Assembly: GCA_001949185.1 (NCBI GenBank)
Contig: BDGG01000015.1
Span: 5,036-69,035, forward strand
Origin: Ramazzottius varieornatus
Lineage: Eukaryota; Tardigrada; Eutardigrada; Parachela; Ramazzottiidae
Reading direction: 5' to 3'
DNA: 64,000 bases
Shown: one piece after another, positions 31,952-44,700 of the stretch
How positions within the stretch are numbered: the stretch's first letter is position 1
How the letters are laid out: the number at the start of each line of letters is the position of its first letter
The notes under the pieces: generated by a model
The model's database searches: none
Told to the model about the DNA's origin: nothing
What the model saw: the letters and a program-made list of their open reading frames with translations, nothing else
Made by a program: the position numbers and the translations under genes

Positions 31952-33199
31952 CAGCGAAAAGAGGATTTAACTCTGCTGTAGAGATGAAAGAGGATATTCT
32001 TCGTTTTATCGACCTACTAAAGAGAGACTTTTATTTTGCATGTGACTTGCAACCAATGGACCAAATCTGATTTTTGCTCCTACTTTTTGCTAGCTGGCCT
32101 GTACGAAAACAGAAGTTCTTATGACGATGTTTGAATGGCATTTTGGCTGTTCAACGATGCGGTTATAGTATTTTGTAGTAAAAGTTTGACTTCATAACGC
32201 CCTTCAACGCTGCGGTGATCTAATGATATTGATAATTAGCCATTTGCACCCCGTTGAAGCAAACTTGCTACCACCTGCAACTTCGACGTATAAAAAGTAG
32301 AGATTGCTTTTCTTCCTTACATTTCTACATACTATCATACAACTTTTCAAGCAACTCGTAGCGAGTTATAGCTGGATAACATAGGTTGAGAGATGGTTCT
32401 CAAAAGTAGGTTAGAACGACCTCTGGTGGGGAAGACTTATCATCACGTACAAAACGTGGTCTCTGGAATTCCATGTGTGAGTAATAACCTCCAACTCAAT
32501 GCCAGCAACCAAACAGATACTTAGGTCGTTATCTAAAATTAGGAGAGACTGCAGGCAAGCCCTGGAATTGTGGCAAATGAATTAAATCCGTCGAATTCGG
32601 CAACTTCGCCGGTAAACCCGTCCTCTGTCAGAAATTCCAGGTCGTGACCAGAACGACACATCAGTACTTTTGACCAATTTCCCGAAGCACAGTCCCTATT
32701 CTCCTTATTTTGTAAGAGAAGGTTGCAGAACCTCAAACCGAAGTTGAAGAAAATGCTTTTGAGATCACCCCCCCCCCCAAAGATTCCGAAAGTTGGTGTA
32801 TTTTTCGCTTTTGACGACCTCCAGTTTAATGTCGATTCTGACTACTTGTAAATAGATTCCGGGCCAGTAGTTTTTCTCGAGGTAGCTAGTAAGATACTGA
32901 ATCGAGGAAAACTGGTTACGAAGTTGCGCTATCATCCCGTCGAGAACGGAGGTGGTAGAAAGTTTGCTTGAACGCCTGTATTTCGTTGCGTCATTGGACA
33001 CATAGTACGCACTTTATTTCCCGATATCCTGTCGGAGTGATCTTCAAATAGACACGTACTACAGAGCTGAACTGTGAGATTCGAGGTGAATAATGATAAA
33101 GATGTACAAAATTAAAATAGTCTTTCCTGCCTGTTAAATGTAATATCCCGAAGGAAGTAAAGGAGTCAAGATAACAGCCTCGAAACGGAATAAAAGTAA
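31952..33199. other. Convergent 3' region between rgm and the protease homologue
   Basis: No gene is seen. It contains a run of about 11 C residues near 32766-32777 and the probable polyadenylation signal of the minus-strand protease homologue. Confidence 0.45.
33013..33018 (-). terminator. Polyadenylation signal of the protease homologue
   Basis: TTTATT on the plus strand is AATAAA in the sense of the minus-strand gene, 182 nt beyond its stop. Confidence 0.5.
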
Positions 33200-35685
33200 T
33201 TAGCTGTACTGAGCAACGACATCGTTGATCCAGGGAACAAATTTGTCAACTCTAGCATAAACTCCTGGATAAGCTCCGCAGTCGATTCCCCAGGAGACCA
33301 GCCCCACTAACTGGTAAACACCACCGACTGGACAGACCAACGGACTTCCCCCGTCGCCCTACAAAAACCAAGAGGTTAGCAATTCCCGGGCTACAGCAAT
33401 ATTTCTGTTTTGATGTCCGGACACTTCTGCTCACATAGCAAGCGTCTTTTCCAGGAGCTCCAGCACAGACAAAGCTGTTGTCGAGGTTGAAGAAGGCACC
33501 GATCTCGGGAGACTTCCGGTATGAGTCCTGGCAGAATTCCGGTGTAATTAGAGGTACTTTGACGGCCTTGAGTCTGCTTGACCAGTGACCATCTACAGCA
33601 AAAACTCAGCTGAAGAATAGGGTCCAATTAAATTCTACAGGCCGGTGAATTTTACGGGCAATGGTGTCTTTTCCCCATCCGCTAACTGAGCACAAGTCAG
33701 GCGAATACTTGGCGTCAGGTGTCGGCAGGCAGACCGGTGAGATATACGAATTGTAATTTGCGGGAACGTCCAAGATCAACACCGCGATGTCGTTTCGGAG
33801 GGTTCCGCTGTGATATCCCGAGTGGATGACGGCGTCGACCACTTGGTAGTCCTGGAAAGGAGGTTCCTCCAATTCTTGCACATCGTACTCGCCAAGCCGC
33901 ACGATCAGATTACGATCCTTGAACCTGCAACCGTAAAATCGCGGTTTTTTTTATTCCGGCGCCGAATGGTGAGAAACCCCAAAAATCGGCTTTTGTCACA
34001 TGCTCGTTATATTTTCGAATTCGGAGGTTAGAGTTTACGAATTTGTATGCGGACCTCTCGACTCAGCCTTCCTCTTTGCCCTTTCTCTACAGTCCGTTTA
34101 CATCTGAGGTCGATAACAACGCAATGCATACCTTGCAATGCAATGAGCAGCTGTCAAGATGACTCTCGGCGCGATCAACGCTCCTCCACAAATGTACGTC
34201 AAGTCATCCAACAAGACAGCCGCCATCCAGGGATACTCGCCAAATTCAGCTTCGGCTCTTGCAACACTGTCGTCAAACACTCTGGCCAGCGGGTTCTTTC
34301 CCTTACGACCACAGACCGGTGGTGGCGGGATCACAACTCCAACGGGTGGAGGCGGTGGTGGAGGTGGCACGTGTCCCACACCACCGACGGGTAGCGGCCT
34401 GCCCACGACGGGAACAAGACCAGAACCGACACCGGGGATGGACGCAGCGACACCTATAGGTGGAGGTACAAGACCGGCTCCAGCGCTAGCCAGCTGGTCG
34501 AGGAGCTCGGGGTTACAGCAGACCACAAAGGAAGGGAGACATTGGCCGCTGTACGCTGGGTCGTCGTCGAGGTAGCGAGCAAAGCGGGAAACGTCCCTGC
34601 AATCGGCTAGTTGGGTGCAGGTACAGTGCGGTGGAATGGGTCGGCTTGGAATTGGGGGTGGAAGAGGATTGCGAATGGCGGTCAGCATGTTGGCTAAGGA
34701 TGCATCCACCACGACTAAGAAACGACAGATTCATTTAGAGGACAAAAATTAATGCATTTGAGCAGCCCCACGCGGATGGAATGATCTATTTTACTGTACA
34801 CAGGAAATCGGCAAAAATATCTAACCGATTGGCTTTTGAAGTCTAATGTCTGCTTTAAAATTGTTTCCTTTTTTATTACCGTTACGAATCTGCACTCTCT
34901 CTGGGTGAATGAAAAGTTTGACTCTTTTCTACGTTAGTTTGGCAACATCTTTCATAGTTTGCATCATTGCACTCAAACCGGAGCGATATACAACAAACTT
35001 CCCTCCAGCTTTTAAACTTACTGGGTGGTCGATTGACAGGAGGAGGAACCGCAGGTCCTACGATGACAGGCGGACGATTGTACGCAACGGGAGGTGGCGG
35101 TGGTGGCACATTGACCGGTCCCACTGGATATCCAACCGGCCCGCCATTCCCGTATGCAGGTAAAGGCTGAGGTCCCGGGTATCCGACACCTGGTCCGAAT
35201 CCAAGCGGCACTGGTCCAACAGGCGTCAATCCGCCACCCTGAACTTTCTCCTTACCCGCGCTGTAGAACGGCGTATACACAAAGGACTTCTCGTATGTCT
35301 TGTAGCTGCCCAGTGGCGACATGGGAATATTGACGAAGTCATCGAAGGCTGAGCGACCTTCGGGTTCCAGAGTACCGTTGGTGGCCGAAGAACCGTTGAG
35401 CGACCTGGTGGGTATCTCATTGAGGGAATCATCGACTTGGCCATCCATGTAATCGGTAGTGGTGCTGTTGGTTATATCTTCATCCATCTCGTCCGAATCA
35501 TCGAAGGAGAAAAAATTGCCACCCGGTTCCACTTCGTCTGTTGTGGTGGTTTCAGGTAAGCTGGGTGTTGTTCGTCGAACTGTCGAAGATGACGGAGCCT
35601 CGGATAGTACAATACGAGCTCGTACTGTTGAGTAAGTCCCAATTATGCAAAATACGAGAATGAACCCGAGACAAAGTTTGTCCAT
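33200..35685 (-). CDS. CLIP-domain serine protease homologue, catalytically dead
   Basis: Five exons, 35022-35685, 34132-34714, 33656-33924, 33435-33592 and 33200-33358, total 1833 nt, or 610 aa. A signal peptide ([19 protein letters not shown]) is followed by a Ser/Thr/Asp-rich and then a Pro/Gly-rich linker. A CLIP-like module follows (CTCTQLADC ... [11 protein letters not shown]). After a second Pro-rich stretch comes an S1 domain. The S1 domain has LTAAHC (His present) and NDIAVL (Asp present), but GDGGSP replaces GDSGGP, so the catalytic Ser is Gly. The surrounding [14 protein letters not shown] is the signature of arthropod CLIP-SPHs such as masquerade and PPAF-II. Those act as non-proteolytic cofactors in haemolymph cascades or in adhesion. 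Secreted; the role here is inferred from the family. Confidence 0.92.
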
Positions 35686-35700
35686 TTCCGATATAGTGTG

Positions 35701-35719
35701 GTATCTGTCCCGCAGATAC
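35701..35719. repeat. Small hairpin upstream of the protease homologue start
   Basis: GTATCTG and CAGATAC form a perfect 7-bp stem around TCCCG, 16 nt upstream of the start codon on the transcribed side. It may be in the 5' UTR. Confidence 0.4.
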
Positions 35720-37819
35720 AGATAAACGGCTGGCCTGCTTGAAGAAAACCTTCCAGATGAAATGGGCGGAAAATGAACTGCTTCTCTGAAAGTGAAATCC
35801 GAGAAAGGGAAAGTTTACTTTCAGATTCTAACGAGAAGAACAGCAAAAGAGCTTTTAATTTGAGGTGAATGTAAATGAGAAACTATAAACAATGGTAGAA
35901 TAAAACAACAGACCAGCTGCTGTTTTGGAAAAAAGGAATTTCGAGGAAGAACGGATCGAGGCCAAAATGCATGAAAGAAACAACAACTTCGGTGCTTTTA
36001 AGAACTTCTATAGTGAAGCTTTTGCTTTTGATCAGAGCGTGATGAGACTCATCGACACATGAGATTTTACACTTGGCACTAGCCTCACCCAAGCAAATCA
36101 TTTTACTTGTGGGATCTTATGCAAGTTTTGACAAAATACAGCCTGCTTCTTCTCACGAAGCACATTCGAGCCTGTGTAACTTTTCGGCACGTGTCGTAAT
36201 CCTGCATTCATTTCGGGTGGATGTAACTGGTGACTAGACCGTATGTTCACCGAAGACAAGATATTTACCATATTTTCAATGTTTTACAGCCAGTGAATCT
36301 GTTGTCAAATGCGATCTGTTTGGTAATATCCCTAATGACTAGATGAAGTTACAGTGTAACTGGCGATACTCTGGTGAATTTTGCTTGTAGCGTAAGTTGG
36401 CCAGTTACGCCACCTACCCATAAGCTGGATGAAATTCACAGATACTATTAATAGAACGATCGATCGTGGTTCAGTCTGAAAGTAATCGGGGGGGGTTGGC
36501 CCGTTTGCTAACATTGTCGATGCGTAAAACCTTTCCGAAGAAGAGGTAATATGCTGCCAAAAATGGTCTCACATACCGCGCACCCCCGATTCAGGGTAGT
36601 CCGTCACTGGACAGAAGGGGATAGAGCTGAAGGTCGCTCTCACTCGAGAGAGCCCACATTTGACGTTAGTTCCTTGGGACACATTATATTAAAGGCGTTT
36701 GCGTATGCGTATGCGCTCAAGGAACCGGCTCTGATGGGAAGAGTCTTATAACTGGCCAGATGTGAGAGGCGGGACCAATTTCGTCCAATCATCCAATTCT
36801 TGAAATTGAAATCCCGATGACGTCACCAGATGGTGGCGGTTCTTCGCGCCACGACGATGAAATCTTCACGCACATCCCGACCAATAAGAAGTGCTCATTG
36901 GACCATGCTCCAGTTGGTGCCCAATTTTTATTGGTGGCATTGTGGCTTAGCTCGTAGGTGGAAATCACGGTTTTCATATGGTAGTTGAAGTTTGGATTTT
37001 CGTAATTCTACCGATAGAGCTTCCTATCGTAAGCAAACAACTGAGAACGATAGTTAGAAGTATGGACTATTTTATGAAACATGTTATACTTATCACGTAT
37101 GTCTGGGAAGAAAATTTCTATTAATATCGTACGACGATATATTAATATATCACTTTCCATCGAAACCGGGGGGACCTGCCAACACAACACCAATGAACTG
37201 CTGGAAAAAATGCCGAATCCTTGTACGAAAATGGTGAAAGTGAGACTCGGCAGCCCTCAGTTCGGGACTTCCGGGCTGGTTCAGTACGGGACCAGTTCGG
37301 GACATACGTCAGAGGACGTCACGATCAGGTTAAGCACGCCTAGCAGGCGTGGTCTCACACTCGAAAATTTTTCCAAGTCCGAAGTTTAGATCACTTCCGG
37401 ACGAAAAGATCAGAAGGTGACGTGGTAAGTGCTCCTCTGGCTCAGTGGTTATAGCGTTGTCCTCGGTGGTTATACCATTGTTCTGTGTGACAAGCATTTC
37501 TGCCATTCTCACGGTTTTCTTCCCTCTAGAGCAACTAGCCTGCCTTGGTGCGACTGCGCAAGTTTGACGAAGAATAATCCGCTGTAGCGTCACCCTCATT
37601 CGAGTTTCCCAAGGCTTCCGGGACCGATTGTTCGAGTTTGAGGAGAGCAGCAGTAGCAGTAGCAGCAGAAACAGTCAAGGTTTCTTTCGGACTGAGTTTC
37701 AGCTTGGCCGATCAACGCTGTCCCACATTTTCATAGTACAAAGCCCGTTTCTCGAACACTTCTTCCCACAGCACGCCCAGGCCGCTCACTACGGTAGAAA
37801 ACAGGTGTCACTAGTAAAT

Positions 37820-38220
37820 ATGAACCGAACAGCTAGTCAAGAGAGCTACAGTAAAGTTTGTACCGTGGTCGACTGCCAACACGAGGCATCTGAAAACCTA
37901 GACTTCCAACTTTTGCGGTGCAGACGGTCTTTTCGGAAATGACTTGTCCCTCCGAGACGGGCTGTATTTTCCCGAGAACCACGACGAAAAATATTCAGAT
38001 GTTCGACAGCGGTGGCTCCACTTTCTGCTCGTAAAAATACACTACAACGTAGCCCGTCTTCTCCATGGCCGCAATCCAAAGGAAGATTTACGAGAAAGGC
38101 ACAGACTTCGTAGCTGATCATGAAAGTAACTGCTGGAGTCACAACTTTACGAGTGCGGATCGGGAATGGGAATCAAACCCGGCTACGCCGTCCATGCCTG
38201 CAACACCGGCAAAGGCACCG
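37820..38220 (+). pseudogene. Possible THAP zinc-finger relic
   Basis: Segments in different frames resemble parts of a THAP finger in order: SKVCTVVDCQHEASENLDF (C-x4-C then hydrophobic F), YFPENHDEKYSDVRQRWLHF (FP....R.RW) and CWSHNFTSAD (C-x2-H..F). The frames differ and the spacing between the Cys pairs is longer than usual, so at best this is a frameshifted remnant or an intron-split exon set. Confidence 0.22.
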
Positions 38221-38772
38221 GATGGTGCAGTCCGATTATAGGGGGCGCTGTTCACAGCCGAAAGCCTTCAACCCGCATAACGATAGGCCTGTTTCTGCAG
38301 TCGACACTGTACGATATTAGACCTTTATCTTGAGACAAACACAACAATAATAGTGGTTAGATGCAATGCGGTAAAAACTGTTAAACCATGGCGTAGTCGT
38401 ATCTATAAAAATGCCAGGAAGACATCACAAAAAACCTTGGATAAAAGAAATGCATTCAGAATCGAACTCATCCGGCGGTCCAGCGTTCCCAACATTTCGA
38501 AGAACCTTTCCACCAAGAGCAACATTTTTTGGTCTAGTACAAAGGCGTCTGCGTCGTGTTAAAGAGTACAAAGTGGAATCGAACGGTGTTTTTTGGCACA
38601 AAAAGAGCCACTTTTGATATGAGCTACACTGAATAGAAAAACGCACACGAATGAAGCAGAACTAAAACTTAATTCCGTCGACTCAACACCAGGATAAGTA
38701 TTTCTTGTCTTTGACTTTTGCCATCTTCCACATATCACCCGTTTTGAACAGTGTTTCTTCCGTTGCCCTTCC

Positions 38773-41700
38773 TCACACCTCAGTGCCACCTCGTGTCGGC
38801 ATGTAGCCGCGAGGAGCACTGCGTACTCTGGCGGTTGGTTGTCGCGGTCCGCCACGAGGCTTCATCTGGTAGCCTTGCTTGTATCCCTGCGTCCTCGACC
38901 GGCGCTTCTTGACGACGACACAGGCGGTGATCACGGCGACGCAAAGAAGAAGGGCGAGGATGCCCATACTGGAACCGACAATGGTGCCCAGGGAGAACAT
39001 CTGTCCGGTGGCGCTACCACCGTGACCGAAGGCAAAATCGCTTTCCTTGAGGCCGACATGGCGCATGTTGGTACCGTTGCGGTACTTGAGGCTGCCAACG
39101 GGTAACATAGCGGCACGACGGTAACGGGTGGTCTCGTCGGCGGACGTGATGACGTAAAGAACTTGCAGGTACCATTGACGACCGGGACCAAGCTGGAAAA
39201 AAGGATCGTTCAAAGCATACTGATCTTCACCTTCGTTTCAAATTCAAATGCCAGTGTACAGTATCTTGTATGGACTATTCCACATGTACAGTCGTTGCTT
39301 CAAAAATAATATCACCAGCAGCTGACGATGTACAAACCGTCGCCGTTTTCTTTCTCCGCCATTTGCCTAGCTTTATTAGTTTGTTGGAGCTTACCTCGTA
39401 AAGTGGGTCAGTCTTGAACATGAAACCATCCTTGCCCGATCGTTTCTTCTTCATACTACGGAACTTGGGATTGTTCTCGACAAAGTCAGCTTGGAAGTCG
39501 ATGTTGCCGATACCCCGATCGATGTGGTTCGGATCAGCACGATCCTGTAAAATGCCAGAAAATTATTGACCATCCACCCAGCAAGCGACAACTGGAAGCG
39601 CAGCGCTACCATATGCCATGGAGGCCCAAACGTACCAGTAGGAGGAAGCGGTGCCGCAAGTTCTTGCTGGGTTGCATGCAGCCGAACTGTGGCTCGTGTT
39701 GGGAGTTGCGTGTCGTGGGATCATAAACCGGAGTGTAGCCCTGTTTGCCACTGCAGACGTACAGACGTTGAATCTCCAGCTTATAGGCATCCTTCAAGTC
39801 CTGCACGGGATTCCACATGACACATCCGTGGATCAGTTCGCCTACAACAAATTCCCCATCAGGTTAAACCACGATCAGCCATATTCGACCAGCTTGAAAC
39901 CTCTCCACTTTCTTTTTTACTACGATATAGCCAAGGTCTGCTATATCGTACCGGCAACATATACCACTTTTCTACGGTAATTTCCCCACATCGAAAATAA
40001 CTTCAGCCAGCCAAAATGCCCAGTTTGATGCCCACTCACCTTTGCCAAAGACATCTTCTTCCTGGACAGGTGCCGATGTCACTGGTGTGTCCATGACCGG
40101 TTCGTTAAACAGCTGGCTATGATGCGACAACTGGAATTCCGTATTCAGCGAGTAAACGGCCGGCAACGGTCTGTTGGTCTGCTGGAAGGCAATGGGCAGG
40201 ATGAAGTGCTTGGGTTGCTTCGGTTCACAGTTCAAGTCTCCGCCTCCTCCAGTGTAGTAATCCGGCTTGACCGCAATACACGGTACCAACTCCAGCGTAT
40301 AATCGCCCGTAAAGTCCCTCAGACTCAAATCACTGGTGGCCGTCCACGTTTGCATTGGGTAATCATACGTTTCCTGCTGCCACTCCAGCGCCAATTTGAA
40401 GCTGACGGGTAGCGTACCCGGTGCCAGCAAGCGACTCTCCTGACCAGGTAGACGTGGATGCCGCAAGACGAAGGTCCCTCGGAACTTGGGTTGAGTCTTG
40501 ATGGTGATGATGAGGTTGCCGCTGTCGGACAGACGCACCCGCACCACGTTGATCTTGGCGTCGACGTTGTCATTGGATGTCCGCACAGCCTCGTCGTGCC
40601 ACAGCGTGTTGTCGTAGCTGAAGGAGACTTCCAGTGTGGTGCGATGGTCGATGGAGCCCCAGTTGCTGGGTGGGATGGCGTAGACATAGGTGACGTACAA
40701 CGGCACAGTGACGGTGACGGACTGCTGGCCAAACTCGGCGCTGCGCGAGTTGGTGTTCATGGTACCGCCACAGGTGTTGACCAGAGTCGTCATGTCGTAG
40801 TTGGCGCTGAACTTCCACTGGCAAGTGTCCAGGTCTAAGTGACGGTAGAAATGAACCGTGTTGTTACCCCGCACCTGCAAACAGAAAATTCACAGATAAA
40901 GATACGATAGTAAATTACGAAGCCGATGATTCTCTGCTGATGATTCATAGATGCAACGCCAAAGTTCGACCATTAAGAAAAGCAACAATTCTGGTCGATT
41001 TCCTACAGTACTTCAACTTATAAAAATAAAAGTTCTTTCTCGACTTTGGCCAAGAAACAAAACACGGTTTGTTATGTCTTACGTTGGCATCCAACAAGGC
41101 AGTCTGCGTTGAATAGACACTATTGGTGTCAGCAGTGTCAAAAAAGCCTCGGCATCCGGCATTCTGGTTGGGTACCAAGTTGGAGCAGACATGTTGCGAC
41201 CTGTAGGCCTGGTCGTTCATCAGCAGCTTCATGTTATGAATGGGGAAGGTGGAGATGATGGGCATGATGCCATCCCGATGCGGAATGGTCACTTGAATGT
41301 GGATGGTGTTGGGGAAGTGGGCCGACTCGGGCGGGTTGTATTGAATGTCAGTCTGTAGGGACTTTTGATGGCCCTTGGTCTCGGGAGTGCGCGGGTTAGC
41401 ACAGGCACCTTCCCGACTGATGGTCACCTCGGCACTGACCGAGGCCATGGCGCTACCCGAGTCGACCGAGCAACGAATGATGGTGTTGGGCGCAAAGTAG
41501 ATGCTGTCCAAGACCTGGACCGTGGCGGACGTGAAGGGTGTGCGGTCGCTGATGCAACTGTAGACGCGGTTGCCGTCCCGGTCCGTGTCGGTAGCCATCT
41601 CCCATTTGTAGGCCGATGGCTGGCGGCACGTTGCAACTGGTTGATACTGTGGATGCTTCGCATCGCATGGCTGCAAAACAACAACAACAACAATTCTTCT

Positions 41701-44700
41701 CAAATCTAGACTGACCTTCACCTTTTTTTTCCACAGCATAAAGTCAGAAGAACAGTATGAAGACACCGTAGAAAGAAGAGCCTCTTCACCCGCTGACAAA
41801 AGGCCCTGTAACTGGTCGCTCTCGGTCGTGCATGTTTTGTGGCCTCGGCAATTCGAGATGACATTACTCGACTTTTCTTTCGTTGCGGGATAAACCTTCT
41901 GCTAGACATTCTTTTGGGACTTACCGTGAGACACATGACGGGGTAGCCAGCCGGTGGCGGCACATTCAGGCCAGCTGGGACGTTGTCGTAGAAGGCCAAG
42001 GAGATGACGATCGGTGGGGCCGCAATAATGGTCAGCGGTTCAGGAGTCCTATCCTGGATGCAGACTGCGGCCATCGCGGGTTGACCGATATCGGCGTTGA
42101 CAGGCTGAGCCAGCGATACCGTGAAGGTCTCCATATCCTCGCGCTCATTGTCGTACAGAATCTCAATTGACACTCTCTTTGCCGTCTCACCTACAAACAA
42201 CTCGTATAGAACTCGCGGAAAAATGGCAGATTAGTATCAGGAGTACTGAAACTGAATACAGCACTGCACTGAGTGCGTAGCCTGTTCAGATAATTTCAGC
42301 CAGCAGCAGTGTGGAAATACAGATATGGAAGATGAGATGGAGCAATTTTTCTGTAGAATAAGTGGGTTACCTGGACGGAAAGTGAGGACTTGACTCTTTG
42401 CGTGGTAATCGCGACCAGCCAGCGCGTTCTCGTCGCGAGTGGTCACCCGGACTTCCGACTGGCGACTACAGTCTCCGCTACGAATGACCGTGATCATCAC
42501 CGTGGACATGCTGCCGGGTTGCGTAGGTTCAGCCACGTCGTAGTTGGTCTGCTCAAAGTAGATTTTGGGGACATCCTCGCGATTCGTGATGGTGATGGAA
42601 GCCTTATCGTGCGGGCCCAAACGAGCATTGTGAGCGCTACCCAGTAGGACGTAGAACTGCTCGTCGGCTTCGTAGACCTGGTCGTCGATCAGATGCACTG
42701 TGCATGTTTGCCGCTGAAAAGAAAAGAAGGAAAAGACAGGATAAAATTGATCAGTTGCTTGACGAAGAATGGCGCGGGAATGCTTACCCTTTCTCCACGG
42801 CGGAATATAACGATAGACGCATCGGTGTTTGGCCGGTCGACGTAGTCGCTGCCGGCCTGGGCACTACGAGAGATGGTGAAGCAGCGGACGGTGGATTCGA
42901 CGTCGACGTTTCCCACACGGACGATGGTCAAATCGACGCGGCCCGAAGTTTCTCCCACGTTGTAGTCGATGGTCTCGAACTGCACCGTCGGTACTGTAGG
43001 AAACATAAAGGATGTCAAGCTGTTCCAAAGGTTCATTTTTAGCCAAGTTATCATATGTGAATTATAACTTCACAATTTTAAGGGCAATGTACATTAGTTG
43101 GTCCATCCGTATCATTGTTTTCCTACGTTTGTTCGTACCTTCAGAGTCGGTGTCGAAGATTGTGACTGTCGATCGCGACGGTTCCCCCAGTCCGGCGCCC
43201 TGCGGTTGCGACAAGACCAAGTGGAACGACTCGTTGCCCTCATAGTACGAGTCATCGATGATTTGGACCGAGCAGACTCCCCTTCGCTGTCCCGGTCCAA
43301 AGTTGATCCTTTCGGACATGTGGACATAGTCCTCATTGGGCGTAGCAGACACCGGGTTCGTCGCGTCTGTACTACACTGTACTGAGGAGGGCTGTGACAG
43401 GTCCACACCTTCTCGAATGACTTCGAACTGATACCGGCCGGAAGCTTCTCTCACCAGACAATGCTGCTGCGCAAACCTGTTGACCAAATGACAGAAATGA
43501 AAGTACCGCAATAACTGGCAGCTCGGCTAAACAATCTTGTCAGGGTAGGTTTCCCAAGTGGCGCACGCTTCTAGCCAACAACACGGAGAACGTGCGCCAG
43601 TTAGATTAACAATCTTGCTGAGTTATGGAGTAATTATTGAGTGTGCTTGTACCTTATCGTGGGTGGAGGTGCGATCTGTTCGGACGGTTCCTGGATGATG
43701 ACTCTGGCTCGGTTGATCACACCCAGCTGGATATTATCCGTCGGCTGTTCCAGTATCAACTCAAACTCTTCTTGGCCTTCCGGCACCCGATCATCGATAA
43801 TCTGCACTTCGCAGTTGGCTCGATCCTGACCCGGTGCGAAGGCTATTCTATTGCTTAGCGTCAACGGCACAAAGTCTTCCCTGTCCCGCGCCGACATGGG
43901 TCGTGTAATACAGGCTACCGACACCGGAGTGAAGGTATCGCCCGTCCGGGTCAGTGGTACTTGCAAGAGCCTCACCTTCTCATTGGTGTAGTAGACCGGT
44001 CGTTCAAACTGCACCGTACCCATGTCTTCATCATCGGTAATGACCACTCTAGCTTTCTTGGGCTGACGCAGCAGAGCGTACACCGGCATACTCAGCAAGG
44101 CAAAGAAATCTTCGGGACCTTCTCGGTTACGATCATCGCGGATAGTCACCGAGAACGTCTTGCGGTCTTGTCCCTCTTCGAACTGGATCTGCTCGGTGTT
44201 GGCCACGTAGTCGCCACCGGGTTCATCGGTGGCAGTACCAGGCTGCGTCGATGATTGCACCAGCGAGTATTGGTTGAGGTTGCCTGTCTTGCGGATGATG
44301 ATACGGACCACACCGGCGGTTTCCTGCACTTGGTACTCGGGTTGCTCGTACGACAACCATGACCATTGGATGGGGAACTTGATGTTGTCGATGACGTTGG
44401 GTGGTTGGGCATTGTCTTGCAGGCGAGCGATGAAGAAGTCGGTGGTCTCGGGCGTGTCGACATTGGTCAGGACGTAGCGAATCAAGCCGCGGTTGATGTC
44501 TTCTTGGGAGAACTGCGTGATGGGACGACCGGGTTGCTCCTTATTCTCCACTTGTCCGTGCGTTGATGGGGTGGTAATGATGTAGATTAGCTCGTTGTCG
44601 GGTGTGTCGGGATCGGTGGCTTTCAGGTCTTGTGGAGTAATGGGACCAATCGGTCGACCTGAACAATACAACCACAGGCATATTACATCAACTATTAGAA

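Larger units (their letters stand above)
35686..38772. other. 3.1-kb intergenic stretch
   Basis: No intact gene is seen. It holds an AGC microsatellite near 37650-37672, a near-palindromic AT patch (about 37118-37148) and a possible THAP-finger relic (about 37820-38220). The left part should contain the promoter of the protease homologue; the right part is the 3' UTR of the FRAS/FREM gene. Confidence 0.4.

Noticed and set aside
37428-37500. tRNA-like A-box (TGGCTCAGTGGTTATAGCG)
   Set aside because: No matching B-box or cloverleaf follows; instead a short imperfect duplication of GGTGGTTATA is present.
38160-38200. B-box-like sequence on the minus strand
   Set aside because: GGGTTTGATTCCC is present but no A-box or acceptor stem pairs with it; a tRNA-derived SINE tail is possible but unsupported.
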